A stretch of DNA of 64,000 bases, from contig JACKIC010000003.1 in NCBI GenBank assembly GCA_020638655.1, forward strand, positions 248,001-312,000. Direction: 5' to 3'. Every line of letters begins with the position of its first letter. Position 1 is the first letter of the stretch. The position numbers were made by a program, and so were the translations under genes. Below the pieces are notes generated by a model. The model made no database searches, was not told the DNA's origin, and saw only the letters and a program-made list of their open reading frames with translations. Positions 25,752 to 33,278 of the stretch are shown one piece after another. The stretch is from Planctomycetota bacterium (GTDB lineage: Bacteria > Planctomycetota > UBA1135 > UBA2386).

Positions 25752-26255
25752 GTGAGGACTTTGCAGCCCCCGCCCACGAACTCCAGCCGCCAGCGCGACC
25801 TGCGCCTCTCGACCTGGCGATACCTGCGGGCGCTCGGCGCCGGCGCGGACGAGGCCGACGACCTGGTCCAGGAGGTCATGCTCGTGGCGCTGGGCGGCGT
25901 GCCCGACGATCCGGACCGCGCCGCGGCGTTCCTGCGCGGCGTCGCGCGCAACCATTGGCTGCGCAGCCGGCGCTGGTGGCGGCGTCGCCGCGAACGTGAG
26001 ATCGCGGCGGCGGTCGACGAGTTGTGGATGGCGACCGCGGCCGACGACGACGGGCACGGCCTGCTGACGCGCCTCGACGCGTGTCTGGACAAGCTCGAAC
26101 GCCGCGCGCGCAACGCGCTCGAACGACACTACCGCGACGGCGTCGCTTGGGACGAAGTCGCTGTCGAGCTGGGGCTGCGGCCGAACGGGATCAAGACCCT
26201 CGCGCAGCGCGCCCGCCAGGCGCTGCGCACCTGCATCGAACGGAGCGACGCATGA
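25752..26255 (+). CDS. ECF-type RNA polymerase sigma factor
   Basis: 167 residues from a GTG start. Region 2: RYLRALGAGADEADDLVQEVMLVALGG; region 4: KLERRARNALERHYRDGVAWDEVAVELGLRPNGIKTLAQRARQALR, a slightly divergent helix-turn-helix. The next gene's ATG overlaps its stop by four bases. It is divergent from the cysteine-rich peptide gene (106-base gap), so the two could share regulation. The start codon is uncertain because no clear ribosome site was seen. Confidence 0.85.
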   Translation: MRTLQPPPTNSSRQRDLRLSTWRYLRALGAGADEADDLVQEVMLVALGGVPDDPDRAAAFLRGVARNHWLRSRRWWRRRREREIAAAVDELWMATAADDDGHGLLTRLDACLDKLERRARNALERHYRDGVAWDEVAVELGLRPNGIKTLAQRARQALRTCIERSDA

Positions 26256-27901
26256 ACCCTGTGCACGTGAAGGAAATCGCCGCCCAGCGGCAACTCGATT
26301 GGCTGCTCGGCGAGCGGCTCGGGCGCGGGCCCGCGGCGGCGGCGACGCCCGTTGCTGCGCGCCATCCACTGCTCGTCGCTGCGCTCGTCGCGCTCGCGCT
26401 GGGGGCCGCGTTCGGCGTCGGCATGTTGAGCCGGGATCCGGGGGACGGTGGGGGCGAGCCGGTTCCGGCGCAGGTCGAGCAGATCGAGTGGTACGAAGCG
26501 CACGGCCCGGCCGCCGCGGCCGCGATCCCGACCGACGTCGTCAACCTGCGCTGCTTCGACTTCGACGACGATGCCGTGGCGAAACTCGCGGGGCTGCGGT
26601 CGCTCGAGCGGCTCGACCTCAGCGGCATGGACGTCAACAGCAAGGGATACTCGGTGTCGTTGCCGATCACCGACGAGGGCGTGCGGCATCTCGGCGGGTT
26701 CACGAAGTTGCGCTGGCTGTCGCTCGAGCAGTGCCACGCGGTCACGGGCGCGACCCTGACCGTGCTCGAAGGCCTGCCGCAGCTCGAGCACCTCGACCTG
26801 ACCTTCACCGACGTGCGGTCGGCGGCGATCGAACGGCTGCCGCGGTTGCCCGTCCTGCGCGAGTTGTCGCTGTCGTACTGCATGGCCTTCCACGGCCGGT
26901 CGTTGGCCGAGGTCGCCAAGATCCCCGGGTTGCGGCGGCTCGAGCTGCGGGGTTGCGTGACGCTCGCAGCGGGGGATGTCGCGAAGCTCGGGGCGCTGCG
27001 CGAACTGCGCCACCTCGACCTGCGCGACTGCCAGGGGCGCTTCCGGGGGCAGACGATGTCGATGGGCGACGAGCCTGCGGACCGGCCCAAGCAGGACGGC
27101 ATCGGCCTGACCGACGCGGCGATCGCCGCGCTCACCGACCTGCCGCTGCAGACGCTCCTGCTCGGCGGGTGCGAGGCGCTGACGGACGCGGTGGGGCCGT
27201 CGCTGGCGGAGTTCGGCAAGCTCCGTGAGCTGGACCTCGGCGGCCTGCCGAAGGTGACGACGGCGGTGCTGGCGGGCCTGCCGCGCGAACTGCAGGCGCT
27301 GTCGTTGGACGGGGACTTCGAGCTCCGCAAGGAAGGGCTGGAGGTGCTGCGCGAGTTCCGGGCGCTGCGCGAGCTGGGTCTGCGCGGCGTGAAGGCGATC
27401 GACGACGCGGCGCTGGCCGCGCTGCTCGAGGCCGTGCCGCTGCGCACGATCCGGCTCGGCGGGGTGCAAGTCCGCGAGCTCCGGCCGAGCCCGCGGGCGC
27501 CGATCCGGCCGAGCCTGACGGCTGGTGCCGCGGACGTCCTGGCGCAACATCCGAGCCTGGAGTCGATCGAGCTCGGCTACACCGACTGGGTCGACGCAGC
27601 GGTGCTCACCAGGCTTGCCGCGCTGCCGGCGCTCGCGGAACTGGGACTCTCGGAGAGCCAGGGCGTGGCGGACGGGGCCCTCGGGGCGCTGGCGAAGAGC
27701 GCTTCGTTGCGCCGCCTGACTCTCGTGGGCTGCCGAGCCCTTTCGATCGAGGATCTCGCCGCGTGCGCAGGGGCGCCGCTGACCGAACTCAACCTGCGCG
27801 CGACGCGCCTGCCGGAAGCGGGGGTGCGCGAGCTGGCGCCGAAGTTCCCGGGCTGCACCATCGTGCTGTCCGACGGCCAGCGGCTGACCGTGCCGCGCTG
27901 A
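26252..27901 (+). CDS. Membrane-anchored leucine-rich-repeat protein, likely anti-sigma partner
   Basis: 549 residues: a cytoplasmic N-terminus of about 38 residues (EIAAQRQLDWLLGERL), a membrane helix (about 39-58), then about 470 residues of leucine-rich repeats with clear phased blocks (LRSLERLDLSGMD; FTKLRWLSLEQC; LPQLEHLDLTFTD; LRELRHLDLRDCQG). It is translationally coupled to the sigma factor. Single-helix proteins in this position usually hold the sigma factor in check; here the outer sensor would be a repeat domain suited to protein or polymer binding. Confidence 0.82.
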   Translation: MNPVHVKEIAAQRQLDWLLGERLGRGPAAAATPVAARHPLLVAALVALALGAAFGVGMLSRDPGDGGGEPVPAQVEQIEWYEAHGPAAAAAIPTDVVNLRCFDFDDDAVAKLAGLRSLERLDLSGMDVNSKGYSVSLPITDEGVRHLGGFTKLRWLSLEQCHAVTGATLTVLEGLPQLEHLDLTFTDVRSAAIERLPRLPVLRELSLSYCMAFHGRSLAEVAKIPGLRRLELRGCVTLAAGDVAKLGALRELRHLDLRDCQGRFRGQTMSMGDEPADRPKQDGIGLTDAAIAALTDLPLQTLLLGGCEALTDAVGPSLAEFGKLRELDLGGLPKVTTAVLAGLPRELQALSLDGDFELRKEGLEVLREFRALRELGLRGVKAIDDAALAALLEAVPLRTIRLGGVQVRELRPSPRAPIRPSLTAGAADVLAQHPSLESIELGYTDWVDAAVLTRLAALPALAELGLSESQGVADGALGALAKSASLRRLTLVGCRALSIEDLAACAGAPLTELNLRATRLPEAGVRELAPKFPGCTIVLSDGQRLTVPR

Positions 27902-27925
27902 CCGGCGGGTATCCTGCGCGGCATC

Positions 27926-28381
27926 GTGAACGTGCCGCACGACGTCACCGCGCGCCGGCCTGGCGAGACCCTCTCGCAGTGGCACTCCCGTCACCGCCCG
28001 CACGCCGCGGAGGTCGCCTGGTTGCAGGTCGGGTTGCTGCACGTGACCGTGTGCTTCGTCGGTCCGGTGCTGCTGCTCGCCTGGGTGCAGCCCGTGATGC
28101 TGTTCGACCCCGGATCGCTGATCGCCGCCTTCGCCCTCGGCATCTGGAACCTGCTGATGCTCGCCCCCGGGATGCTCGTGGCGCTGTCGTGCGACCTGGG
28201 CCCGTTCCGGTGGGTGCGGGGCGCCTGGGCGCTCGGGTCCCTGGGGTTGGCGGTGACGTTCCTGCCCTTCCTCGCGATCTGCGGCGAGGTGATGCTGATC
28301 GGGCCGGTGCTGGTGTGGCCCGCGGTGGTGTTCGTGATGGCGCGTCCCTGGCGGCGCTACCAACGGCCGGTCCGGACCTGA
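27926..28381 (+). CDS. Hypothetical membrane protein
   Basis: 151 residues from a GTG start, with three to four membrane helices (about 35-55, 60-88 and 100-140) and a hydrophilic, Arg/His-rich N-terminus. I recognise no family. It starts 24 bases after the leucine-rich-repeat gene, so it may be on the same transcript. The next operon begins 107 bases later from its own promoter. Confidence 0.6.
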   Translation: MNVPHDVTARRPGETLSQWHSRHRPHAAEVAWLQVGLLHVTVCFVGPVLLLAWVQPVMLFDPGSLIAAFALGIWNLLMLAPGMLVALSCDLGPFRWVRGAWALGSLGLAVTFLPFLAICGEVMLIGPVLVWPAVVFVMARPWRRYQRPVRT

Positions 28382-28453
28382 GTCGGCCGGCCGGTCGCTG
28401 CGGTGCCATGGGCTGGTCCGACACTGCGGCACCGCCCTGCCCAGATCTTCTAC

Positions 28454-28482
28454 TTGACTATATTGCCGAATGGCGATATAGT
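28454..28482 (+). promoter_or_regulatory. Sigma70-type promoter of the persulfide operon
   Basis: TTGACT (28454-28459) and TATAGT (28477-28482) are separated by exactly 17 bases, in an AT-rich island that stands out from the GC-rich surroundings. The predicted transcription start falls at or next to the ATG at 28489, so the message would be leaderless or nearly so; no ribosome site is seen upstream of that ATG. Confidence 0.75.
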
Positions 28483-28483
28483 C
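28456..28483 (+). promoter_or_regulatory. Putative ArsR-type operator within the promoter spacer
   Basis: GACTATATTGCC (28456-28467) and GGCGATATAGTC (28472-28483) form an inverted repeat matching at 11 of 12 positions around the centre GAAT. It fills the space from the -35 to the -10 element, so a bound dimer would block RNA polymerase. The ArsR-family gene at the end of the operon is the natural ligand. AT-rich dyads of this type are typical of ArsR sites. Confidence 0.72.
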
Positions 28484-28488
28484 TGTGC

Positions 28489-30414
28489 ATGCTTCCCATC
28501 CACACCCGCCGTGGGCTGGCCATCGCCCTGCTGGCCAGCCTGGCCCCGCTCGCTGCCCAGGACGCCGAACGGCAGACGCACAGCGACGACGCCAGCAAGC
28601 CGCAGGTCTCGTTCCAGGTGACCGAACCGAGTCACCAGTTGCTCCAGTACCAGCTCGGCTGCCTGTCGCTGCTGAGCTACGTGGTCGTCAGTGACGGCCA
28701 GGCCGCGGTGATCGATCCGCAGCGCGACGTCGACCAGTATCTCGACGCGATCGCGGCCCGCGGCGCCAAGCTGCGCTACGTGGTGCTGACGCATCCGCAC
28801 GCCGACTTCGTCGCCGGACACACCGAACTCGCGCAGCGCACGGGCGCCGAGATCCTCATCAGTGCCAAGGCCGGCGCGAAGTTCGCGCATCACGCGATGC
28901 AGGACGGCGAGTTGGTGCAGCTCGGCAAGGTGCAGCTGCAGATGTGGGACACGCCCGGGCACACGCCCAACGCGGCGACGTTCTTGCTGCAGGTGCAGGG
29001 GGAGGCGGGGCCGCGCTACGCGTTCACCGGGGACACGCTGTTCATCGGCGGCATCGGTCGCCCCGACCTGCTCGACGTGCCGCCGGCCGAACTCGCCGCG
29101 CAGAGCTTCACGTCGATCCAGCGCCTCAAGACCCTGCCCGACAGCACGCTGGTGCTGCCCGCGCACGGCGCCGGCTCGCTGTGCGGTGCGCACCTGAGCG
29201 CGGCGACGACCTCGACGATCGGCGAGGAGAAGGCGACGAACCCCTACCTGTTGCTGAACAGCCGCGCGTCGTTCATCGCCAAGGTGCTCAGCCACCAGCC
29301 CGTGGCGCCGCAGTACTTCGCGTTCAACGTCGCGCTCAACCTGCAGGGGCCGCCGCTCGTCGACCGCGGCGCGGACTTGCCGCCGCGCGCCGACCTCGCC
29401 GCGGTGAAGCCGGACGCATGGATCGTCGATCTGCGCAACCAGACCCACTACAGCGAGGCCCACATCCGCGGCGCGATCAACGTCGCCCTGCGCGGGCGCC
29501 TGGACACCTGGACCGGCATCGTCGTTCCGTTCGACGCGCCCGTGCTGCTCGTCGGCAGCGAAGCCGAGGTGCGTGAGGGCACCTTCCGGCTGCGGCGCAT
29601 CGGCTTCGACCACCTCGCCGGTTGGCTCGGCGACGACGTCGACGCCTGGCGCAAGGCCGGGCTGCCCGTCGTGACCAGCTCGCTGATCGAACCCAAGGAC
29701 CTCTACGCGAAGATGCAGAAGGGCGAGGAGCCGATCGTCATCGACGTGCGCACCGCCGACGAGTACGAGGACGTGCGCATCGGCGAGATCGGCAACATCG
29801 CGGTCACCGACAGCGCCCGCTTCGGCAAGGTGCTCGCCAAGGACCAGCCGGTGGTGATGCTGTGCAACTCCGCCTACCGCTCGAGCATGGCCGTCGGCCT
29901 CGCCGAGAGGCAGGGCTTCACCGCGGTCGGCTCGCTCGACGGCGGCCTCGACGCGTGGCTCAGCGCGGGCCTGCCCACGATCGGTCGGCTGGCGCAGGGC
30001 GCGGCGATCCGCCTGCCGCAGGTCGTCACCGCCGAAGCCGTGGCCAACGCCGCGGCGGGGCAGTGGACCCTGTTCGACGTCCGGGCCGCGTGGCAGTGGA
30101 ACGACTGGCACGTGCCCGGCGCGGTGAACGTGGCGCTCGACGAGCTCGTCGACACGGCCACGGCCGCGCCGGCCGGCGCGAAGATCGTGCTGCTGAGCAA
30201 GGACGGCGACCAGGCGTTCGCCGCGGCCGGCGCGCTGCTCGCCGAACACCCCGGCCTCGACGTCTACGTGCTGCGCGGCGGCGTCGCCGCCTACTACCGC
30301 GACGTGGTGTTGCGCGCCGCGTCTTCGCTGCCGGGATCGGCTCCCGCGATGCCGTCGCCGACCCCGGCGACCACCAACAATCCCGTGATCAAGAAGCGCA
30401 GCGTCGGCTGCTGA
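28489..30414 (+). CDS. Exported persulfide-dioxygenase-like metallo-beta-lactamase fused to three rhodanese units
   Basis: 641 residues with a signal peptide (1-23). Residues 40-255 form a metallo-beta-lactamase domain of the persulfide dioxygenase/CstB type: THPHAD (His102, His104, Asp106), GHT (His158), GD (Asp182) and LPAHGAGSLCG (His226). Rhodanese units follow at about 305-395, 400-495 and 515-615. Only the middle one has the catalytic Cys (MLCNSAYRSS, Cys459); the others have VGS or LSKD there. Family members oxidise or transfer sulfane sulfur from persulfides. Export to the periplasm is unlike cytoplasmic CstB. The ATG at 28489 is set by the signal peptide and promoter. Confidence 0.9.
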   Translation: MLPIHTRRGLAIALLASLAPLAAQDAERQTHSDDASKPQVSFQVTEPSHQLLQYQLGCLSLLSYVVVSDGQAAVIDPQRDVDQYLDAIAARGAKLRYVVLTHPHADFVAGHTELAQRTGAEILISAKAGAKFAHHAMQDGELVQLGKVQLQMWDTPGHTPNAATFLLQVQGEAGPRYAFTGDTLFIGGIGRPDLLDVPPAELAAQSFTSIQRLKTLPDSTLVLPAHGAGSLCGAHLSAATTSTIGEEKATNPYLLLNSRASFIAKVLSHQPVAPQYFAFNVALNLQGPPLVDRGADLPPRADLAAVKPDAWIVDLRNQTHYSEAHIRGAINVALRGRLDTWTGIVVPFDAPVLLVGSEAEVREGTFRLRRIGFDHLAGWLGDDVDAWRKAGLPVVTSSLIEPKDLYAKMQKGEEPIVIDVRTADEYEDVRIGEIGNIAVTDSARFGKVLAKDQPVVMLCNSAYRSSMAVGLAERQGFTAVGSLDGGLDAWLSAGLPTIGRLAQGAAIRLPQVVTAEAVANAAAGQWTLFDVRAAWQWNDWHVPGAVNVALDELVDTATAAPAGAKIVLLSKDGDQAFAAAGALLAEHPGLDVYVLRGGVAAYYRDVVLRAASSLPGSAPAMPSPTPATTNNPVIKKRSVGC

Positions 30415-30426
30415 GAGGACCACCAG

Positions 30427-30939
30427 ATGTCACCCAGACCCTATTGGAATCCGTACCTCGCGGGCGTCGGCCTCGGCCTCACGCTCGCGATCGCCTACCT
30501 CGTGCTGGGCACGGGGCTCGGCGCCTCCGGCGCGATCACACGCACGGCCACCACGGCCCTGCACGCGGTCGCCCCGGCCACCGTGGAGGCCAACGCCACC
30601 ATGGGCGGCTACTACGAAGGCGGCGGCAGCCCGCTGCACAACTACCTCGTGTGGATGTTCGCCGGCGTGCTCGCCGGTGGCTTCCTGTCGGCCGCGGCGG
30701 CCAGCCGGGTGCGCGTTCAGGTCGAGCGCGGCCCGCGCATCTCCGCGGGCGGTCGCATCGCCCTGACGCTGCTCGGCGGCGCGCTCGCCGGGCTCGGCGC
30801 GCGCTTCGCCGGCGGTTGCACGTCGGGGTTGGCGCTGTCGGGCGGAGCGATGCTCCAGGCCGGCGCGATGGTGTTCGTGATGACCACGTTCGGCGCGGCC
30901 TTCGGGCTCGCGCCCCTGCTCAAGAGGGCCTGGCGATGA
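30427..30939 (+). CDS. YeeE/YedE-family sulfur transport protein, N-terminal half-type
   Basis: 170 residues with four membrane helices and the family motif GGCTSG (ARFAGGCTSGLALSGG), where the Cys takes part in passing thiosulfate or sulfur across the membrane in characterised TsuA-like proteins. It is 12 bases after the persulfide gene and overlaps the next YeeE-like gene by four bases. The two short genes together equal one full-length YeeE, so they probably form a two-part channel. Confidence 0.9.
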   Translation: MSPRPYWNPYLAGVGLGLTLAIAYLVLGTGLGASGAITRTATTALHAVAPATVEANATMGGYYEGGGSPLHNYLVWMFAGVLAGGFLSAAAASRVRVQVERGPRISAGGRIALTLLGGALAGLGARFAGGCTSGLALSGGAMLQAGAMVFVMTTFGAAFGLAPLLKRAWR

Positions 30940-31523
30940 ATCACCTGCTCGCACAAGGAATGCTCGACGCCCCGCTGGGGCTGCTGTTGTCGCTGGCGAT
31001 CGGCGGCCTGTTCGGCTTCTGGCTCGAACGCGCCGGCTTCGGCAGCAGCCGCAAGCTGACGGCGATCTTCTACTTCGAGGACTTCGCGGTGCTCAAGGTG
31101 ATGTTCGCGGCGATGGCCACGGCGGCGCTCGTGCTGTCCGGTCTCGCGGCGCTGGGCAAGGTCGATCTGCACAGCATGTTCGTGCCGCCGACCGTGCTGT
31201 GGCCGCAGGCCGTCGGCGGTCTGGTGTTCGGCGCCGGCTTCCTGATCGGCGGCTGGTGCCCGGGCACCGCCGCGGTCGGGCTCGCCAGTGGCCGTCTCGA
31301 CGCGCTCACCTTCCTGGGTGGCGCGGGTCTGGGCAGTCTCGCCTACGCCTTCATGGCGCCGGGGCTGCAGGGTTTCCTCGTCGCAGGCGACTGCGGCGAT
31401 TGTGTGCTCACGGATCTCGTGGGCATCAGTCCGCTGGTCGGGGCGATGGTGCTCCTGGCGATCGCGCTCGGCGCGTTCGTCGTGGCGGAGAAGGTCGAAG
31501 CGATGCAACGGAGGACGTCATGA
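30936..31523 (+). CDS. YeeE/YedE-family sulfur transport protein, second half-type
   Basis: 195 residues with five membrane helices, the conserved FGFWLERAGFGSSRKLTAIFYFEDF segment and the motif GGWCPGTA carrying the conserved Cys; CGDC follows in a late loop. ATGA overlaps join it to the genes on both sides. With the preceding protein it likely imports or exports a small sulfur species for the rhodaneses of this operon. Confidence 0.9.
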   Translation: MNHLLAQGMLDAPLGLLLSLAIGGLFGFWLERAGFGSSRKLTAIFYFEDFAVLKVMFAAMATAALVLSGLAALGKVDLHSMFVPPTVLWPQAVGGLVFGAGFLIGGWCPGTAAVGLASGRLDALTFLGGAGLGSLAYAFMAPGLQGFLVAGDCGDCVLTDLVGISPLVGAMVLLAIALGAFVVAEKVEAMQRRTS

Positions 31524-32935
31524 AGGACTCGAACAACAATCAGGTGATCGCGCTCGGCGCGATGGTGCTGCTGCTCGCGGCGGCGTTGATGGTCGGTGGT
31601 GGCGGCACGAGCGGTGGCGGAGCTGCGAGCTCGAACGAACGCCTCGCGGCGGTCGAGACCGGCGGCGACCACATCGGCTCGAGCGAGTTGGCGACCAGGA
31701 TCCTGGCCGGCGGTCAGGGCATGCTGCTCGTCGACGTGCGGCCCGCGGACGAGTACGCCGCGTTCCACCTGCCGCGCGCCGTCAACATGACCGTGCCCAC
31801 GGTGACCGCGGATGCGATGCTGCCGCAGCTGCGCCAGCAGGAGCTGGTGGTGCTCTACTCGAACGGGCCGGCGCACCCCGCACAGGCCTGGGTCGAGCTG
31901 ACGCGCAAGGGCCTGACCAACGTGCGCGTGCTCGATGGGGGCCTGGAGCAGTTCCGCGCCGAGGTGCTGACGCCGGTCTCGCTGCGCGAGGGCGGTGACG
32001 AGGTCGCGGCCAAGGAGGACGCCGCGCGCATGGCCCTGGTGCGGGCCTTCTTCCTGCACCCGGTCGCCGCGGGCACGAAGCTGCACTGGTCGAAGGACCC
32101 GGCCGAGCTGGCGGCGCCGACGGTGGTGTCGCCGAGTTGGTTGGCCGAGCGGCTGGGCAAGGTCGCGGTGCTCGACGCCCGCGCCAGCGGCAGCGAGTAC
32201 TCCGCCCTGCACGTGCCGGGCGCGGTGTTCTTCCCGGTCAAGCCGCTGCGCAAGGAGCACGGCAGCAACGGGCCGCTGTTCCTCGAGGAGCCGGCGGTGA
32301 TCGCCGACGCGCTCGGCAAGGCCGGCGTCGGCAACGACACGCCGGTCGTGATCTACGCCGAGGAGAAGATGCAGGACGCGACGCTCGCAGCGCTCGCCAT
32401 GATGCACGTCGGTCACCGCAAGCTCGCGATCCTCGAGGGCGGTCTGCTGCGTTGGGCCGCCGAGCAGCGGCCGCTCGTGGCGGCGGTGCCGAGCCCCGCG
32501 CCGGTCGCCTACGCGCCGCGCGCCGGCGCCGATAACTTCACCATCGACGCGACGGAGCTGCACGCCAGCCTCGCCAAGGGCATGCAGGTCCTCGACGTGC
32601 GCCCCGCCGACTTCTTCCGCGGCGAGAAGTCCACGGAGGCTCGCCCCGGCCACATCCCCGGCGCCAAGAACCGGCTCTACAAGCAGGACCTCGTGCGCAC
32701 CGACGACGGCCAGTACTGGCGCGCCCCGGACGAACTGGCGCGGGAATACGCGGCCCTCGGGCTGGTCAAGGACGCCCCGCTGACGGTCTCGTGCCGCACC
32801 GGGCACACCGCCAGCGAGTCGTTCTTCGTGCTGCGCTACCTGCTCGGCTACGACAACGTGCGTTGGTACAACGGCTCGTGGACCGACTGGGCCGAGCGCA
32901 AGGAACTGCCCGCCGCGATGGGGGACGGTCAGTGA
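31520..32935 (+). CDS. Membrane-anchored triple-rhodanese sulfurtransferase
   Basis: 471 residues: one membrane helix near the N-terminus (about 9-27), then three rhodanese-like domains at about 50-150, 195-320 and 338-465. Only the third keeps a catalytic Cys (SCRTGHTAS, Cys425); the first has LYSNG and the second IYAEE at that site. The domain order resembles SseA-like thiosulfate or mercaptopyruvate sulfurtransferases with an extra inactive unit. The active side faces the periplasm, as for the first gene. Coupled to neighbours by ATGA and GTGA overlaps. Confidence 0.88.
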   Translation: MKDSNNNQVIALGAMVLLLAAALMVGGGGTSGGGAASSNERLAAVETGGDHIGSSELATRILAGGQGMLLVDVRPADEYAAFHLPRAVNMTVPTVTADAMLPQLRQQELVVLYSNGPAHPAQAWVELTRKGLTNVRVLDGGLEQFRAEVLTPVSLREGGDEVAAKEDAARMALVRAFFLHPVAAGTKLHWSKDPAELAAPTVVSPSWLAERLGKVAVLDARASGSEYSALHVPGAVFFPVKPLRKEHGSNGPLFLEEPAVIADALGKAGVGNDTPVVIYAEEKMQDATLAALAMMHVGHRKLAILEGGLLRWAAEQRPLVAAVPSPAPVAYAPRAGADNFTIDATELHASLAKGMQVLDVRPADFFRGEKSTEARPGHIPGAKNRLYKQDLVRTDDGQYWRAPDELAREYAALGLVKDAPLTVSCRTGHTASESFFVLRYLLGYDNVRWYNGSWTDWAERKELPAAMGDGQ

Positions 32936-33276
32936 CGCGGCCGGCGAAGAAGTCGCCCGAGCGGATGTCGCCGGCGCTGTTGCAGGGGGTCGCCGAGCAG
33001 TTCAAGGCGCTCGGCGAGCCCTCGCGGCTGCTGTTGATGAATCTGCTGTTCGACGGCGAACGCACGGTCGGCGAGCTGGTCGCGTTGTCCGGTCTGTCGC
33101 AGGCGAACGTGAGCAAGCAGCTCGGCGTGCTGTTCCGCACCGGCTGGGTGCTGCGCGACAAGCTGGGCCTCAATGTGCTCTACCGCCTGGCCGACGACCG
33201 CACCTTCACGCTGTGCGAGCTGATGTGCAACCGCGTCCGTGAGCAGGCGACGGCGGCGGCCGACCGCCTGCGCTGA
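32932..33276 (+). CDS. ArsR-family transcriptional regulator, likely sulfane-sulfur sensor
   Basis: 114 residues from a GTG inside the upstream stop (GTGA). The winged helix-turn-helix is clear: EPSRLLLMNLLFDGERTVGELVALSGLSQANVSKQLGVLFRTGWV. Two Cys lie in the last helix, Cys95 and Cys99 (FTLCELMCNRV). No N-terminal Cys exists, so the Cys pair of BigR/SqrR (one in each of two helices) is absent. Its place at the end of the operon and the dyad at the operon promoter suggest negative autoregulation relieved when the two Cys are linked by sulfur. Confidence 0.88.
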   Translation: MTRPAKKSPERMSPALLQGVAEQFKALGEPSRLLLMNLLFDGERTVGELVALSGLSQANVSKQLGVLFRTGWVLRDKLGLNVLYRLADDRTFTLCELMCNRVREQATAAADRLR

Positions 33277-33278
33277 GC

